In this document: piece by piece, positions 63,751-64,000 of the stretch
Layout of the letters: each line of letters begins with the position of its first letter
Position numbering within the stretch: the first letter of the stretch is position 1
Assembly: GCA_947172415.1 (NCBI GenBank)
Contig: OX359189.1
Span: forward strand, 4,354,501-4,418,500
Source of the DNA: Chondrosia reniformis
Lineage: Eukaryota; Porifera; Demospongiae; Chondrillida; Chondrillidae
Reading direction: 5' to 3'
Length of the DNA: 64,000 bases
Notes under the pieces: generated by a model
What the model was told of the DNA's origin: nothing
What the model saw: only the letters and a program-made list of their open reading frames with translations
Database searches by the model: none
Position numbers and translations under genes: made by a program

Positions 63751-64000
63751 ACAACTAGTATTTACAACTACTAAATATACCAGTAATGGTAAATACAGCT
63801 AGTTGATACAACTACTACATACAACTACTACATGACTAGTTCTTACAAGTAGTACATACAACTAGTACATACAATCAGTAAATACAACTATAACATTCAA
63901 CAAGTCCATGCAATTAATACCTACAACTAGTAAATATAACTAGTGCTAGTACATACAACTAGCACCTACCTAGTACCTGGATTAACTAGTACTAGAACCT
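63751..64000. repeat. 13-bp satellite, block R, last segment (continues beyond window)
   Basis: Begins with the right target duplication of LINE copy 3, then satellite units matching the region after the empty site at 55986 onward. Confidence 0.92.

Overview
This is a eukaryotic, almost certainly invertebrate metazoan, repeat-dominated window. I find no host housekeeping gene, rRNA or tRNA. The background is a degenerate, AT-rich minisatellite with a 13-bp unit (consensus ACTAGTACATACA) that fills roughly 42 of the 64 kb. Transposable elements of at least six kinds are nested in it: a piggyBac transposon, a Ty3/Gypsy LTR retrotransposon, three copies of one restriction-like-endonuclease (REL) non-LTR retrotransposon (R4/Dong-like), Penelope-like element (PLE) remnants with a hammerhead ribozyme, two pogo/Tigger-like MITEs, and an unclassified hairpin-ended repeat. 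This mix, plus a Cys-rich remnant resembling a multicopy family I associate with sponges and cnidarians, suggests an early-branching marine animal. That taxonomic guess is low confidence.

Layout. 1-1748: 3' part of a piggyBac element ending at TTAA, inserted in a decayed Cys-rich gene remnant (1749-2216, minus). 2258-23787: satellite block L, marked by 'cagattgttact' interruptions, carrying MITE 1 (5532-6265), a young complete Gypsy element (13620-19308, minus), a PLE-type foldback (20067-20178) and a decayed PLE (21279-22900). 23788-27226: LINE copy 1, 5'-truncated, exactly at the change from satellite subfamily L to subfamily R. 27232-64000: block R, built of multi-kb segmental duplications, carrying LINE copy 2 (38378-43058), LINE copy 3 (59392-63750), MITE 2 (44010-44756), three copies of the hairpin element in a 122-bp minisatellite (about 32.5, 53.9 and 58.4 kb) and an inverted-arm PLE fragment (57393-57894).

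How the parts relate. The satellite is the landing pad and the elements are passengers. The Gypsy element is probably the youngest datable insertion (LTRs differ at 1 of 193 positions). Its coding sequence runs from LTR to LTR: gag starts one base after the 5' LTR, pol stops inside the 3' LTR, and gag-pro and pol share one frame broken by a single TGA. The LINE encodes one long ORF (tandem N-terminal repeat domain, RT, CCHC knuckle, PD-(D/E)XK endonuclease). All three copies lie in the same orientation, and their 3' junctions fall at the same phase of the 13-bp unit, after a YTTAC variant. This suggests a retrotransposon that targets the satellite. The segmental duplications preserve empty versions of the LINE 2, LINE 3 and MITE 2 insertion sites inside the window, so order of events can be read directly.
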